From assembly GCF_001905095.1 (NCBI RefSeq), contig NZ_LWLS01000100.1:1-49814 (forward strand): a DNA stretch of 49,814 bases, in the 5' to 3' direction. This DNA comes from Micromonospora sp. CB01531. Its GTDB lineage: Bacteria > Actinomycetota > Actinomycetes > Mycobacteriales > Micromonosporaceae. A program made the position numbers and the translations under genes. This document shows, piece after piece, positions 8,701 through 16,213 of the stretch. Positions within the stretch are counted from its first letter, which is position 1. The number at the start of each line of letters is the position of its first letter. The notes under the pieces were generated by a model that worked only from the letters and a program-made list of their open reading frames with translations, was not told where the DNA came from and searched no databases.

Positions 8701-10636
8701 GCTGCGCGGCAACTCCGTCGCCGGTACGAGCACCAGCCCCTGGGGATTCAACATCATGCACGGGATCGAACCCCTGACCTTCACCGTCGAGGTGACCACG
8801 CCGGGCTGGCACGACCTGATGGTCTACCGCTCGGACACCGCGATCCTCTTCGACCGGATCATCATCGAGACTCGCGACGGCGCGGTCGGTGACGGCCTGG
8901 TCGGCCCGCCCGAGAGCCCGAACAACATCGCCGCACCCCAGACGGCGACCGTGGCGGCACTTCCCGGCGTAATGCCGCAGCTTCGCCGGCTGCCTGCCAT
9001 CGAGACGTCGGTGGGCCGGACGAGCAGGGTCGAGGGTGTGACGGGCGTGGTGGCCGCGGAGTCGGACAACGAGACCGCCGTGTCGGCCGCGGTCAAGGAC
9101 GGTGCGGTGACCATCACCGGGCGCAGGGCCGGGCGAGCCGAGATCTCCATCACCGCCGGTGGCGGTGAGGCCTGGGTGCTGACCGTCACGGTGGGCAGGG
9201 GCGACGGTGCGCCGGTCGGCCCGTACCTGGAGCAGGACGGCCTGGTCGTCCTTGATGCGGCCGACGCGCTCGAGGACACTGCCTCCGCCCACGCGACCGA
9301 CAGCAACAACGGAACGCACGCGTGGGCGTTGGCTCGCAACGGCCTGCAGGTCGTCCCGCCGGCCGACGCCAGCGCGAAAGCGCAGTGGCTGGCGACCTCT
9401 GCTGCCCAGGCCGAGGCGTTGTTCACGGCCGGCCCGACGCAGAAGGTCAACGGGAGTTCCGCGGCGGGAGCCCCACCGCGGCTCGACTTCACCGTCGACA
9501 TCCAGACCGGCGGCACGTACTACCTGTTCGTGAACTCGAGCAACCCGAACGCCGACGCCGACTCCTACCACCTGGTCGTCGACGGACAGTGGCGATACCA
9601 GTCGGGCAAGAGCGCACCGGAGACCGGGTTCGAGACCTGGTACGGCAGCACGAGCGTCACGGGTGCCGCGCTGGCGCTCAAGCCGGGCGAGCACACGATC
9701 ACGCTCGCGCCTCGTGAGGCCGGGATCGTACTCAACCAGATCGCCCTGACCACGAACAGCGCGCCGGGCTTCTCCGGATTCCTCACACCCAGCGGCCGGG
9801 GCCACCGGCTGCCGGCGATCCAGGCATCGGTGGGCCGGACGAGCACGGTCGAGGGCGTGGCGGCCGCCGCGGCCGCGACGTCCGACAACGAGACCGCCGT
9901 CACGGTCGCCGTACAGGCCGGCGAGGCCAGGCTCACCGGGCACAGGGCTGGGACGGCCAAGGTCTCCATCACCAACGGCCGTGGTGAGACCTGGGTGGTG
10001 CCCGTCACGGTGAGCAGAGGCGAAGGTGCGCCGGCCGGTGCCTACCTGGAACAGGACGGCCGGGTGGTCATCGATCCGGCGGACGCGCTGGAGAAGAGCG
10101 CTTCCGCTCGTGCGACAGACAGCAACAACGGGACGCACGCGTGGGCGCTGGCTCGTAACGGCCTGCAGGTCGTCCCGCCGGCCGACGCCAGCGCGAAAGC
10201 GCAGTGGCTGGCGACCTCTGCGGCCCAGGCCGAGGCGTTGTTCAAGGCCGGCCCGACGCAGAAGGTCAACGGCAGCTCCGCGGCGGGAGCACCACCGCGG
10301 CTCGACTTCACCGTCGACATCCAGACCGGCGGCACGTACTACCTGTTCGTCAACTCGAGCAACCCCAACGCCGACGCCGACTCCTACCACGTGCTCGTCG
10401 ACGGGCAATGGCGATACCAGTCGAACAAGTCCGGGCCGGAGACCGGCTTCGAAACCTGGTACGGCAGCACGAGCGTCGCTGCGGCCGCATTGGCACTCAA
10501 GCCGGGTGAGCACACGATCACGCTGGCACCTCGCGAGGCGGGGCTGGTGCTCAACCAGATCGCCCTGACCACGAACGACACACCCGGCCTCACCGGCTTC
10601 CAGGCCCCCAGCGGCCGGAGAACGAGCGCTTCATGA
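5702..10636 (+). CDS. Secreted GH115 alpha-glucuronidase-like enzyme
   Basis: 1,644 residues. The ATG at 5702 was chosen because GAGGAGCGAGGG precedes it; an upstream in-frame start at 5603 lacks such a site and overlaps the regulator. The first 50 residues are a long signal peptide ending at AHA/SS. Residues from about 55 to 800 match glycosyl hydrolase family 115 (for example KYRGFFINDEERTVAW, LNTLWPAMH, GIRGVHDSDP, WAEDNQGYLR), enzymes that remove (4-O-methyl)glucuronic acid from xylan. A GH115 C-terminal region follows to about 1070. The last about 550 residues are two near-identical modules, each with an Ig-like part and a carbohydrate-binding-like part. It is probably controlled by the divergent LacI regulator. 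Confidence 0.9.
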   Translation: MSQPGLRGRGVQHDERSFAGRARRWSAAVVTGVVLAASLTSVEVTPAHASSGGFTIFNGHTTSPILIDPSYGGDHADRDYTQVRRAVQDLRQDVAMVTGAIDPGEVQALFVDDESAKEARLAKADRSKLPALLTEAAGQQNAIIVGQIGQSRLVDEIVAAGKFDEAAGIKGKWEAYATKTIKNPVPGVDNALVIAGSDARGTIYGIYSISEEIGVSPWYWYSDVPVKQRDDIDVKGKTRVDDGPDVKYRGFFINDEERTVAWAKRKFPTGNGTPDVNFYRHVFELMLRLRLNTLWPAMHLASRAFNAVTDTGRYDTGTPINAREAAVFGVVASSSHAELMLRNNEGEWRQWYDRNKDALHIKGADAVAAFDYSINKPAILEYWRQRVVANADFENILALGIRGVHDSDPVFTPGNPYGFKDKVEMEADVIREQRRLIAAVYGSADAVPQVFIPYKEMNDLYNAGLKDHIPADVTLMWAEDNQGYLRQVPTRTEAARSGGNGVYYHVSYWGEPKSYLWLNSTPMSLMVQQLRRAWNSGAGRYWILNVGDIKPGEIKLDLFAKLAWDVQGYDDTTIGSRFLTEHVQRDFRLRGNNAAVVADALKRFDALENTKRAEFWGEINSSNANSGRIHAGQVFPFSATSDGDELQRYINESNELVRILEGVSAKLDPRYRSAFYQQVLHRVRSYRNMAEQIGYFWKNQLAAAQGRYASAGSYELLSKQARERILADEDYWNTISDGKWDHAIGHSHPEGFPNEGTVMLTNDRYARVAAPTDAVGAAAEGSKQPGRGTLTFNSGAPDDQRFFDVFSRDDVAKPQEWVAEADAAWITLSQRSGTTATEQRVTVTVAKDHPATTGTIRVFNAAGGAKVGDQVATFTVDAARAAVDLRRVAEPAHLEANGYVALEAEHFSENLPGADGSRWAPLEGVGQRGASMGSFPEIAPRVDSGFETTARLRYRVHFTSTGRFTRTFYRIPTLNEGTEDNGTPRTARTAVGLDDQVPSLLRGNSVAGTSTSPWGFNIMHGIEPLTFTVEVTTPGWHDLMVYRSDTAILFDRIIIETRDGAVGDGLVGPPESPNNIAAPQTATVAALPGVMPQLRRLPAIETSVGRTSRVEGVTGVVAAESDNETAVSAAVKDGAVTITGRRAGRAEISITAGGGEAWVLTVTVGRGDGAPVGPYLEQDGLVVLDAADALEDTASAHATDSNNGTHAWALARNGLQVVPPADASAKAQWLATSAAQAEALFTAGPTQKVNGSSAAGAPPRLDFTVDIQTGGTYYLFVNSSNPNADADSYHLVVDGQWRYQSGKSAPETGFETWYGSTSVTGAALALKPGEHTITLAPREAGIVLNQIALTTNSAPGFSGFLTPSGRGHRLPAIQASVGRTSTVEGVAAAAAATSDNETAVTVAVQAGEARLTGHRAGTAKVSITNGRGETWVVPVTVSRGEGAPAGAYLEQDGRVVIDPADALEKSASARATDSNNGTHAWALARNGLQVVPPADASAKAQWLATSAAQAEALFKAGPTQKVNGSSAAGAPPRLDFTVDIQTGGTYYLFVNSSNPNADADSYHVLVDGQWRYQSNKSGPETGFETWYGSTSVAAAALALKPGEHTITLAPREAGLVLNQIALTTNDTPGLTGFQAPSGRRTSAS
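8988..9787 (+). repeat. C-terminal module repeat 1 within the GH115 gene
   Basis: About 800 bp coding for LPAIETSVGRTSRVEGV through LNQIALTTNSAPGF. It is highly similar to the next 800 bp at both DNA and protein level, with long identical stretches (for example the region coding NGLQVVPPADASAKAQWLAT). This is an in-frame tandem duplication of an Ig-like plus sugar-binding-like module. Confidence 0.85.
9805..10614 (+). repeat. C-terminal module repeat 2 within the GH115 gene
   Basis: Second copy of the module, coding LPAIQASVGRTSTVEGV through LNQIALTTNDTPGL. The N-terminal Ig-like part has diverged more than the C-terminal binding-like part, which is almost identical to repeat 1. This suggests recent homogenisation of the second half. 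Confidence 0.85.
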
Positions 10637-10685
10637 CGCTCTGACATCGAGCAGAGCACCATCAGATCCTGCCCTCGCTACCGAC

Positions 10686-10720
10686 CGAGACGGCCGAACC
10701 TTCCAGGTCCGGCCGTCTCG
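10686..10720. terminator. Bidirectional terminator between convergent genes
   Basis: CGAGACGGCCG (10686-10696) pairs perfectly with CGGCCGTCTCG (10710-10720) around a 13-base loop. It lies between the GH115 stop (10636) and the end of the convergent small secreted gene (10744), so it can serve both. Confidence 0.8.
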
Positions 10721-10743
10721 TCAAGTGCGGAGCGCGTCCCGCC

Positions 10744-11106
10744 TCAGCCCACGCCGCAGTTGTTGTTGCGCGCCGGCTGGGTCAGCTTCTCCTGGCTGCC
10801 GAACTTCACGTAGACCCGCAGGTAGCAGGGCAGATCGACGTCGCCGTAGTAGCTCGTGACCGTGTTGTCGTAGTGAGTGGTGCCGCTCTGCGCTACCTGC
10901 CAGGTGCCGCTGTCGCCCGACTGGATTTCCCAGTAGACGTCGCCGGAGCAGCCCTCCAAGCCTTGTGCCCAGGAGATGATGTTGGCCCCGTTGTAGATCT
11001 CGGACTGCACCAGGGTGCAGGTCGCCGCCTGTGCCGGAGCGGCGCCGACGAACAGCCCGGCCGTCAGCAGCGCCCCCGCGCCGAGCGCTGACATCAGCTT
11101 GCGCAT
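10744..11106 (-). CDS. Small secreted protein with four cysteines, function unknown
   Basis: 120 residues. A clear Sec signal peptide (MRKLMSALGAGALLTAGLFV ending near AQA/A) leaves a mature protein of about 93 residues with four cysteines, enough for two disulfides, and many Trp, Tyr and Ser residues. GGAGG lies 8 bases before the ATG. I do not recognise the family; small secreted actinomycete proteins of this shape are often inhibitors or wall-associated. It shares a terminator with GH115 but is a separate unit. Confidence 0.8.
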   Translation of the reverse strand: MRKLMSALGAGALLTAGLFVGAAPAQAATCTLVQSEIYNGANIISWAQGLEGCSGDVYWEIQSGDSGTWQVAQSGTTHYDNTVTSYYGDVDLPCYLRVYVKFGSQEKLTQPARNNNCGVG

Positions 11107-11513
11107 GGTCCCGTACCTCCAGGTGAACGATGGTCGATCTTCATCGGAGGGTAGCCCCCTACGAAAACAAGTTTCAAGGCCCTGCTGCTCACCAGTCGAA
11201 AACTTTCACTTTGCCAAGAGGGCAGCGGTTTGCAGCGGTCAGCAACGGGTGTGTAGCGACCCAGGCGCGGGTGACGGCTGTGCCAGTGAGTCCGCGTGGT
11301 AGACCGAAGGCAGCGCGAGGTGGGTGCGGGCCGTAGTGGGCTGCACGCACAGGACGGGCAGCTCGCTTCCGGCCCTGGTTGGAACTCAGGATTGAACTCA
11401 AAACCGGAGTCTGAGTTGGCACTCCGGCCAAGGCCGGAGTCGTTCGTAGCGCCAACCGCCTTCCCTGGTCTTCGAGCGACGGGGAAGATCATGCATCGAT
11501 TATGGTCGGTTCG
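11107..11513. other. Intergenic region, no gene seen
   Basis: About 400 bp. The left end holds the promoter and ribosome site (GGAGG near 11116-11120) of the small secreted gene. The remainder has several open frames in both directions but none with protein-like composition, and I see no RNA gene. Confidence 0.4.
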
Positions 11514-11739
11514 ATGTTCGTCACGCTTCGGATCCCGATCCTTGACCTACGGTCGTTCGCCGAGGGCAAGTCGGTCGCTGAGTCGGTACGCCTTCCCCGG
11601 GCATGGACCGAAGGCGAATTCGTCGGTGGCTCCAGACCAGTGCGGCGGCGACCGAAGAGGCCCGTCGGAGATTGGCCGGCGGAACGTTGCTACGTCGACT
11701 ACGGCAACATGCTGCGGTTCGCGCCCGACGCGATCAGCG
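11514..11739 (+). pseudogene. N-terminal fragment of an unrecognised protein
   Basis: From the ATG at 11514 the frame codes MFVTLRIPILDLRSFAEGKS, then a region with GDWPAERCYVDYGNMLRFAP. It looks like the start of a real actinomycete protein, but the frame runs into transposase-like sequence at about 11740. The gene appears cut by an IS remnant. Function unknown. Confidence 0.5.
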
Positions 11740-11877
11740 AGTTGAACCAACACAGTCCCGTGGAGTGCGGCATCAACCGACTCAAACGAAACCGCGCCGT
11801 GGCCACCCGATTCGACAAAGCTGGCCGTCCGCTACGAGGCCACCATCCACCTCGCCGCCATCGACGAATGGCTGTGA
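11740..11877 (+). pseudogene. C-terminal remnant of an IS5-family transposase
   Basis: The sequence codes (V)ECGINRLKRNRAVATRFDK, then after a frameshift near 11820 LAVRYEATIHLAAIDEWL and a stop at 11875-11877. This is the typical end of IS5/IS1380-like DDE transposases (NRLK..RAVATRYDKLAVRYEATVH). Only the last 45 or so residues remain. It is a dead fragment that truncates the preceding gene. Confidence 0.75.
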
Positions 11878-11894
11878 CCGACTTCGACACAGGC

Positions 11895-12473
11895 CTAGGA
11901 GTGGGAGGGCGAGGGTACCGGCGAGGAAATCAGGTGCCTGATCCGTTCGTCTAGCGCGTCGCCAATTGACGGGGCAGGTCCGGAGAAAGCAGCAGCTTGG
12001 AGAGGTTTCGGGAAGATCCGCCGAATGCTGTCCGGGTATACCCCTTCCCCATCTTTCGGTTCCTGATAGCTGACAGGCGGTCCCAGCCGCACGGCGATCG
12101 GCATCGACACGCCGCCGAGCCGGCTGAGGTCGGTATCAGGTCCCTTCGCGACGTCTGCCTCGCTCAGCCACTTGCAGAACACGTGTGTGTAGATCGTGTC
12201 GACCTCGTCGACGGCGTCAGCCGAGTCCGGCGTCACCCCGAACACCGAGGCAACGCAGACCGGCCATGGGCCCGGCTCGCGGATGACTTCCGTGCGAAAG
12301 GCCGGGTCGTGCTCGAGTGCGTCCACCACCCGCGATGCGAGCTGCTCCCGAAATGGCTCGGGCAGCTTCCGAGGGTTGGGCACTGACAGCCACCGCAGGA
12401 CGAAGACGCCGGAGGCCACCAGGAGCAGCGGCACGAGCACCAGCGCCCACCGTCGGGCATGCTTCCCATTCAC
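11895..12473 (-). CDS. Membrane-anchored protein of unknown function
   Basis: About 192 residues from a GTG at 12473; the frame stays open to 12587. A short basic N-terminus (NGKHARRW) is followed by one membrane helix (ALVLVPLLLVASGVFVLRWL) and an outside domain of about 150 residues containing two cysteines (VCVAS, HVFCKW). I see no catalytic motif. The length and topology suggest an extracytoplasmic lipoprotein-like or wall-associated protein. The start is uncertain because no strong ribosome site is visible. Confidence 0.6.
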   Translation of the reverse strand: MNGKHARRWALVLVPLLLVASGVFVLRWLSVPNPRKLPEPFREQLASRVVDALEHDPAFRTEVIREPGPWPVCVASVFGVTPDSADAVDEVDTIYTHVFCKWLSEADVAKGPDTDLSRLGGVSMPIAVRLGPPVSYQEPKDGEGVYPDSIRRIFPKPLQAAAFSGPAPSIGDALDERIRHLISSPVPSPSHS

Positions 12474-12587
12474 GGGCGTGACCCTAAACCACGCCGGGTC
12501 CTGCCGGGAGCCCTCGCTGTGCCGACCACCGGCCGCCGGCTGCCGGCCATTAGTCCCACCACATGCTTGACGAACCCGTCCCGGCAT

Positions 12588-12818
12588 TTACTTGAGGGTG
12601 GGCCTAGGAAGCGTGCCCTGTTCGGGGCCAATGGGCGCAGACGTCAACGCATGCCACAGCCGTTGATATTCGGCTGGTTCGCCGATCGCGGCCCGGTGCT
12701 GTGGGTGGTCGACGTAGTACCGGATGGTGTCGGCGACGAACCACGGGTGGACGTTGTCGATGCGCAGCCGCCGCCGGTCTAGGGGGAGGATGCCGCGGCG
12801 GCGTACCAAGTCCGGCAT
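12588..12818 (-). CDS. Small conserved-looking hypothetical protein
   Basis: 76 residues. The sequence has protein-like composition (RRLRIDNVHPWFVADTIRYY, then VDHPQHRAAIGEPAEYQRLW). It is basic at the N-terminus and has no signal or membrane segment. It lies upstream of and on the same strand as the membrane protein gene, about 110 bp apart. I do not recognise it. It could be a small regulatory or DNA-associated protein, or a fragment of a longer one. Confidence 0.4.
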   Translation of the reverse strand: MPDLVRRRGILPLDRRRLRIDNVHPWFVADTIRYYVDHPQHRAAIGEPAEYQRLWHALTSAPIGPEQGTLPRPTLK

Positions 12819-13055
12819 ACCTCACCCTGAACGCCATGACGCTCGGCCGTGTACCGCTCCTGGACAGCTTGCATCGCGCACCACAGTAGACAAGGGATCG
12901 CGTCGTTTGGGCTATCTCCGCCGCTTCGGACACAAGTTGAACCTCGGGCCTGGCGCTGCAAGATCGTCGTCGGATTCGTGTCGGCGAGTTACGAACCACG
13001 GCGCTGTGAGGTCCAGGGCTGCTCCGCTCGCCGTCGGATGGCAAGCTCGTGTCTC

Positions 13056-13178
13056 ATGATCGACGACTTCGCTAAGGACTATCTGCACGGCCAGCTCAGG
13101 TGGCTACGTCAGGCGCTGATCTGGAAGCTCGGTGGGGACGCCGTGAGAAATCCGGATCTCGTGGAGGTTCGCCCGTGA
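13056..13178 (+). pseudogene. Truncated DinB/DUF664 N-terminus fused to the mraY leader
   Basis: The ATG at 13056 begins MIDDFAKDYLHGQLRWLRQA followed by LIWKL, the typical start of DUF664/DinB-superfamily proteins (often annotated as mycothiol transferases). Homology stops after about 25 residues and the frame continues into unrelated residues, ending at TGA 13176-13178. That TGA overlaps the GTG start of mraY (13175). The break shows that mraY was joined here by recombination, and any translation of the stub would be coupled to mraY. Confidence 0.6.
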
Positions 13179-14278
13179 GGGCGGTCATCGTCGCGGCCGC
13201 GGTCGCGTTCATCGTCTCCCTGTTCGGCACGCCGGTGGCGATTCGCGTCTTCACCGCGCTCAAGGCCGGCCAGCCGATTCGATCCATCGGGCTCGCCAGC
13301 AACCAGGGCAAGAAGGGCACGCCCACGATGGGCGGCGTCGTCTTCATCGTGGCGACCGTCTTCGCCTACGTCGCCGGGCATATCGCCCTGACCACCCTGC
13401 CCGAGCGGCAGATCGCGCAGGAGGGGCCGACCATGACGGCCCTGGTGCTGCTCGGGTTGTTCGTCTTCTGCGGCGCGGTCGGCTTCTTCGACGACTTCCT
13501 CAAGGTGCGCTGGCGCAACTCCGACGGACTTTCCGCCAAAGGCAAGCTGCTCGGCCAGGCGATCGTCGGCGGCGGGTTCGGCATCGCCGCGCTCTACGTG
13601 CCGAGCACCAACGGCCAGACCGTGGCCAGCGAGCACATCTCGCTCATCCGCGACATCAGCTGGCTGAACGTCGGCAAGGTCGGCGCGGTCATGGTGTTCG
13701 TCTTCGTGATCATGGCGATGTCGAATGGCGTGAACCTCACCGACGGCCTCGACGGCCTGGCCACCGGCGCGTCGATCCTGGTGCTCAGCGCGTACGCGCT
13801 TATCGGCTTCTGGCAGTACCGGCACTGGTGCGCCGACGACGCGTACGCCCGCGTGAACGACTACTGCTACCAGGTCCGGGATCCCCTGGAGATCGCCATG
13901 ATCGCGGCGGCGGCGGCCGCCGCCTGCGTGGGCTTCCTGTGGTGGAACACGTCCCCGGCGCGGATCTTCATGGGTGACGTGGGCTCGCTCGGGCTCGGCG
14001 GCCTGATCGGCGGGCTCGCGGTGGCAACCCGCACCACGCTGCTTTCGATCATGATCGGCGGGCTCTTCGTCATCATCACGACGACCTGGGTGATCCAGAT
14101 CGTCTCGTTCCGGACCACCGGTAGACGTGTCTTCCGGATGGTGCCGTTGCACCACCACTTCGAGTTGGCCGGATGGAGCGAGGTCAATATTGTGGTCCGG
14201 TTTTGGATCGTGGCCGGCGTCTGCGTGGCGGTCGGCCTGGGCCTGTTCTACTCGGATTTCTTGGCGGTCGTTGGATAA
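13175..14278 (+). CDS. mraY: Orphan MraY, phospho-MurNAc-pentapeptide transferase
   Basis: 367 residues, ten or so membrane helices. MraY transfers phospho-MurNAc-pentapeptide to undecaprenyl phosphate, making lipid I in the inner membrane. Key motifs are intact: GTPTMGG, GFFDDFLKVR (catalytic Asp pair), NLTDGLDGLA, MGDVGSLGLGG and the C-terminal PLHHHFELAGW. The GTG at 13175 was chosen because GGAGG lies 7 bases upstream and the first helix (VRAVIVAAAVAFIVSLFGTP) begins there. The expected neighbours murF and murD are absent. On the left is a truncated DinB stub, on the right a transposase remnant. This is therefore a second, displaced mraY, and its position near a peptide antibiotic cluster makes a resistant-target role plausible. 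If the genome has no other mraY, it would instead be the essential copy. Confidence 0.9.
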   Translation: MRAVIVAAAVAFIVSLFGTPVAIRVFTALKAGQPIRSIGLASNQGKKGTPTMGGVVFIVATVFAYVAGHIALTTLPERQIAQEGPTMTALVLLGLFVFCGAVGFFDDFLKVRWRNSDGLSAKGKLLGQAIVGGGFGIAALYVPSTNGQTVASEHISLIRDISWLNVGKVGAVMVFVFVIMAMSNGVNLTDGLDGLATGASILVLSAYALIGFWQYRHWCADDAYARVNDYCYQVRDPLEIAMIAAAAAAACVGFLWWNTSPARIFMGDVGSLGLGGLIGGLAVATRTTLLSIMIGGLFVIITTTWVIQIVSFRTTGRRVFRMVPLHHHFELAGWSEVNIVVRFWIVAGVCVAVGLGLFYSDFLAVVG

Positions 14279-14487
14279 GAGCCACGCGACGGGCCTGCGT
14301 CGTGCCACCGACGGTGATCCGCCGGGCAGCCTGGTTCCCCTCGGGGGTGCCAGCGTCTGGCAGCAGCATTGCCTAAGCCGGTCGCGGCCAGACCCCTCGG
14401 TGCTGTGTCAGCAAGAAGTCAGCAAGAGGTCTGGCGTCATCCATCACGGGGCGACCTCCGGCAGCGGCTGGAGCGCACGCGACGACA

Positions 14488-14790
14488 TCACGTGGTATCG
14501 GCTGTGAACTGGCGACAGGCGAGATCGACGTTCACACCAAAGTGATCGGGCAAGTCAACCCGATTCGGGCTGGTGGTGATGCCGTGGGCGGGTAGTTCGT
14601 CGGCGATGAACCGGTACCCGAACGCCGGATCATCGGCGTGGATGTCCAGGGCGGCATTGACCAGGAAGGCGTCGTCCCAGTAAAGCGGTGCCTTCCGGTG
14701 CGGGCTGGCAGCTTGTGCCCGGCTCCCCCCGACGGGGGTCGCAGCCGGTCCGGCGAGGCAGTGGCCGCCCGAGTCGCCAAGGCGGTGCAC
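14488..14790 (-). pseudogene. IS3-family transposase (OrfB) remnant
   Basis: The minus strand codes WDDAFLVNAALDIHADDPAF, then GYRFIADELPAHGITTSPNRV, typical of the HTH_21/N-terminal part of IS3-type OrfB transposases. It then jumps to a short segment resembling the following region (RQFTADT), with most of the domain deleted. No DDE catalytic core remains. It marks an old insertion just downstream of mraY. Confidence 0.7.
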
Positions 14791-14831
14791 CCGGCTGGAC
14801 TTGATGGTTATGCCTTCTGGCGCTTACGCCG

Positions 14832-15893
14832 GTGCCCAGACGGCGGCATCATTCGGGAGTGGAGCCCAAACTGACGGTGACGCGGTGGCGTAGGTACGGC
14901 AAGGACCGGTTGTACGTGTCCACAGTCGATGGCGTGCGGGTTGGCTGGCACGATCTCGTGTCCGGAGAGATGCACGTGGAGGCAACCGCTGACCGGGATG
15001 CCGTGGTGGCCGCGACCGCGCACTGGCGGGAGAGCGCATCGCTCACTGCCGGGGAGGTGATGGTGACTCAGCCCGTCGCAGCTGCGCCGGCCATCGCCGA
15101 GCCGACGTCCGACGATCCGTTGGCTGCTGTTCAGCTGCGCGAACCTGCTGTGATCGATGTCGGGAAGCCACCGGAGGGCATCGGGCCGAGTGGGCGGCAG
15201 ACCTCGCCTGCGGTCGGCGGCGAGGAGCCCGCGGCGGCCGTGGAGGATTGGGAGGACTTGGCGCTGCGCCGTGCCGGTGCCGAGGCTCGCGAGCAGGCTG
15301 TCGCACTGCGGCAGGCGGCGCCGGTGCGGACGTTTGTGGCGCGGGTGCTGGGGGTGCATACCGATGAGCGGGCCTGGCGGGTCGGTGCCGATGGTGAGGA
15401 GAAGGTCGCCGGCCAGCTCGCCAAGCTGATCAAGCGTGATCCTCGCTGGCGGGTGCTGCACGCGATCCCGGTCGGGGATCGCGGCAGTGACATCGACCAT
15501 CTCGTGATCGGGCCAGGCGCCGTCTACTCGCTCAACGCCAAGCACCATCGGGGTGCGAAGGTGTGGGTCGGTGGGAACACGTTCATGGTCAACGGGCAGC
15601 GCCAGCCGTATCTTCGCAACAGCCGACACGAGGCCGAACGGGCGAGCAAGCTCCTGACCGGGGCAACCGGGCGGCCGGTGGTCGTCACCGGGGTGGTCGT
15701 CCCGGTAGGCGCCGACGAGCTCGTCATCAAGCAGGCACCCACCGACGTCCACGTCGTCAGCCGGATGCGGTTGGTCAAGTGGCTGCAAGCCCGTCCCGAG
15801 GTGCTCGACGCGACCGCAATTGAGGCGGTGTACGAGGCGGCCCGACGATCAACAGCCTGGCAGACGACCAAGGCCGACCGACCGCAGTCCTGA
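14832..15893 (+). CDS. NERD-domain (nuclease-related) protein
   Basis: 353 residues from the GTG at 14832; a second GTG at 14859 is an alternative start, and neither has a strong ribosome site. The C-terminal half carries a NERD domain (from about residue 180: GADGEEKVAGQLAKLI, VGDRGSDIDHLVIGPGAVYS, NAKHH, VVVTGVVVP). This PD-(D/E)XK-like fold is found in DNA-processing and stress proteins. The middle (about 75-170) is a low-complexity linker. No membrane segment is seen. Nothing ties it to the adjacent NRPS cluster. The cellular role of such stand-alone NERD proteins is not well defined. Confidence 0.75.
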   Translation: MPRRRHHSGVEPKLTVTRWRRYGKDRLYVSTVDGVRVGWHDLVSGEMHVEATADRDAVVAATAHWRESASLTAGEVMVTQPVAAAPAIAEPTSDDPLAAVQLREPAVIDVGKPPEGIGPSGRQTSPAVGGEEPAAAVEDWEDLALRRAGAEAREQAVALRQAAPVRTFVARVLGVHTDERAWRVGADGEEKVAGQLAKLIKRDPRWRVLHAIPVGDRGSDIDHLVIGPGAVYSLNAKHHRGAKVWVGGNTFMVNGQRQPYLRNSRHEAERASKLLTGATGRPVVVTGVVVPVGADELVIKQAPTDVHVVSRMRLVKWLQARPEVLDATAIEAVYEAARRSTAWQTTKADRPQS

Positions 15894-16213
15894 GCCGCAG
15901 CCGCGCCGGTACCGCACGCAACTACAGCAACCCACCGGACCGCAACACGCGGCACCACGCATCGAGTGCCGTGGGTTGTGCTCCAATCGCAGTGCGTGGC
16001 GTACTGTGCCAAACTCGCTTGATGCCGCGACCTGGCATTTTGGATATTCGCGTCAGGCTGCCCGGTGGTACTCGTTGATCACCCCGGCGAGTCGTCGTCG
16101 GCGCCGTACGGGCCTGTTCGTCGAGATGACAACGGCGGGGTCATGGTTGGATGGCCGCTGCTGCCGGCCTTGGAACTCCAAAACCACATATCGTTAACCG
16201 CGCAGCGGCTGCA
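15894..16213. other. Intergenic region, no gene seen
   Basis: About 320 bp between the ends of the convergent NERD and CPBP genes. I see no RNA gene, no strong terminator stem and no protein-like frame. It marks the left border of the NRPS cluster. Confidence 0.4.

Noticed and set aside
14395..14440. Short tandem repeat GTCAGCAAGA as a possible attachment site
   Set aside because: Only two partial copies, no integrase gene nearby and no second site in the window.
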